From Zavarzinia aquatilis (GTDB lineage Bacteria > Pseudomonadota > Alphaproteobacteria > Zavarziniales > Zavarziniaceae), in contig NZ_QGLE01000004.1 in the NCBI RefSeq assembly GCF_003173035.1, positions 1 to 64,000 on the forward strand: 64,000 nucleotides of DNA, read 5' to 3'. The position numbers and the translations under genes are program-made. Numbering within the stretch: the first letter of the stretch is position 1; each line of letters starts with the position of its first letter. This document shows positions 63,218-64,000 of this stretch, piece after piece. The notes beneath the pieces are model-generated. The model did no database searches. It was not told the DNA's origin and worked only from the letters and a program-made list of their open reading frames with translations.

Positions 63218-64000
63218 TCAGTACACGCGCGGACGCGGCGTGATGTATTCGATCTCGTCGGTGAGCGTATAGGTGTGCACCGGACGGTAGTCGATCGTCA
63301 CGTTGCCCTTCTCGTCCGCCCAGGCGAGGGTATGCTTCATCCAGGTCTCGTCGTTCCGGTCGGGGAAGTCCTCGCGGGCATGGGCGCCGCGGCTTTCCTG
63401 ACGGTTGGCGGCGCCATGCATGGTGACCATGGCCTGACGCAGCAGATTGTCGAGTTCCAGGGTTTCCTGCAGGTCGGTGTTGTAGATCATCGAGCGGTCG
63501 GTCGTGCCGATGTCGCCCCACATGTTCCACACTTCACCGATCAGCTGCTTGCCTTCCTCCAGCACCTCGCCGGTGCGGAAGACGGCGCAGTTGTTCTGCA
63601 TCACGCGCTGCATCTTGCCCCGGACCTGCGCGGTCGAGGACGAGCCCTTGGCATGGCGCAGGTCATCGAAGCGGTTCAGCGCGAAATCGGCCGAATCCTT
63701 GGCCAGGTCCTTCTGCGCTTCGCCCGGCTTCACGATCTCGGCGGCGCGGATCGCGGCGGCGCGGCCGAACACCACGAGGTCGATCAGCGAGTTGGAGCCG
63801 AGGCGGTTGGCGCCATGCACCGAGACGCAGGCCGCCTCGCCGATCGCCATCAGGCCGGGGATCACCGCATCCGGGTTGCCGTCCTTCAGGGTGACGACCT
63901 CGCCGAAGTAATTGGTCGGGATGCCGCCCATGTTGTAGTGCACGGTCGGAATGACCGGGATCGGCTGCTTGGTCACGTCGACACCGGCGAAGATCTTGGC
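63218..64000 (-). CDS. sdhA: Succinate dehydrogenase flavoprotein subunit, C-terminal part (5' end beyond window)
   Basis: These are the C-terminal 260 residues of SdhA, entering from the right edge. It has [20 protein letters not shown], then [20 protein letters not shown] and [14 protein letters not shown] (FAD and substrate region), [28 protein letters not shown] and the C-terminal [13 protein letters not shown]. It oxidises succinate and passes electrons to SdhB. The upstream sdhC and sdhD genes would lie beyond 64000. Confidence 0.97.
   Translation of the reverse strand, partial: AKIFAGVDVTKQPIPVIPTVHYNMGGIPTNYFGEVVTLKDGNPDAVIPGLMAIGEAACVSVHGANRLGSNSLIDLVVFGRAAAIRAAEIVKPGEAQKDLAKDSADFALNRFDDLRHAKGSSSTAQVRGKMQRVMQNNCAVFRTGEVLEEGKQLIGEVWNMWGDIGTTDRSMIYNTDLQETLELDNLLRQAMVTMHGAANRQESRGAHAREDFPDRNDETWMKHTLAWADEKGNVTIDYRPVHTYTLTDEIEYITPRPRVY

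Overview
The window is a contiguous chromosomal piece of a high-GC Gram-negative bacterium. The gene order and protein styles point to an alphaproteobacterium, probably Rhodospirillales or a neighbouring lineage such as Zavarzinia. The signs are the run rplU-rpmA-obgE-proB-proA-nadD-rsfS-rlmH-gpmI-envC-ctpA-deacetylase-rppH, the rpmH-rnpA-yidD-yidC-engB-argB block, SapC and IalB proteins, and FixL/FixJ-like signalling. The lineage is inferred from content and not from a marker gene.

Layout. 1-4.6 kb: the 3' end of a two-partner-secretion exoprotein with 249-bp MBG repeats, its TpsB transporter, an IalB protein and a SapC protein, closed by a strong terminator and an IS3-type transposase relic. 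4.7-16 kb: accessory enzymes (four alpha/beta-hydrolases within the window, one with a Tat signal; a catalase; an isochorismatase-fold hydrolase). A multi-PAS histidine kinase faces two response regulators. There is also a protein built of two copies of one unrecognised domain, and a second IS3 relic. 16-24.5 kb: an acyl-CoA catabolic region. A PaaX-type regulator is divergent from a CoA-transferase/crotonase/AidB-like dehydrogenase operon. A second, convergent set holds a tautomerase-like protein, a CMD-family protein, a crotonase and a zinc alcohol dehydrogenase. A TetR regulator heads this set, and three matching palindromes mark its probable operators. 24.8-31.7 kb: a polyamine-type ABC transporter divergent from a LysR regulator, then a TIM-barrel isomerase-like protein and a membrane fatty-acid desaturase.

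31.8-45.9 kb: a dense minus-strand housekeeping run with many 4-nt overlaps. It covers ribosomal proteins and ribosome assembly (rplU, rpmA, obgE, rsfS, rlmH), proline synthesis (proB, proA), NAD synthesis (nadD), glycolysis (gpmI), envelope/division functions (envC, ctpA, polysaccharide deacetylase) and RNA decay (rppH). rsfS appears to start at a CTG codon and to carry a 108-residue Lys/Ala/Glu-rich extension. 45.9-48.1 kb: a small lower-GC islet with an FRG-domain protein and an unrecognised partner, then a DUF2293-like protein and two tRNA genes (Ser-CGA, Arg-ACG).

48.4-55 kb: a lipoprotein, a P1-family peptidase overlapping an orphan ParA ATPase, and a 1,186-residue RTX calcium-binding repeat protein. 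55.3-59.7 kb: rpmH-rnpA-yidD-yidC-engB-argB on the plus strand, with a near-consensus promoter before rpmH. 59.7-64 kb: glutaminase, a soluble chemoreceptor with duplicated PAS domains, a bidirectional terminator, sdhB, and sdhA running off the right edge. No CRISPR array, rRNA operon, complete insertion sequence or prophage was found.
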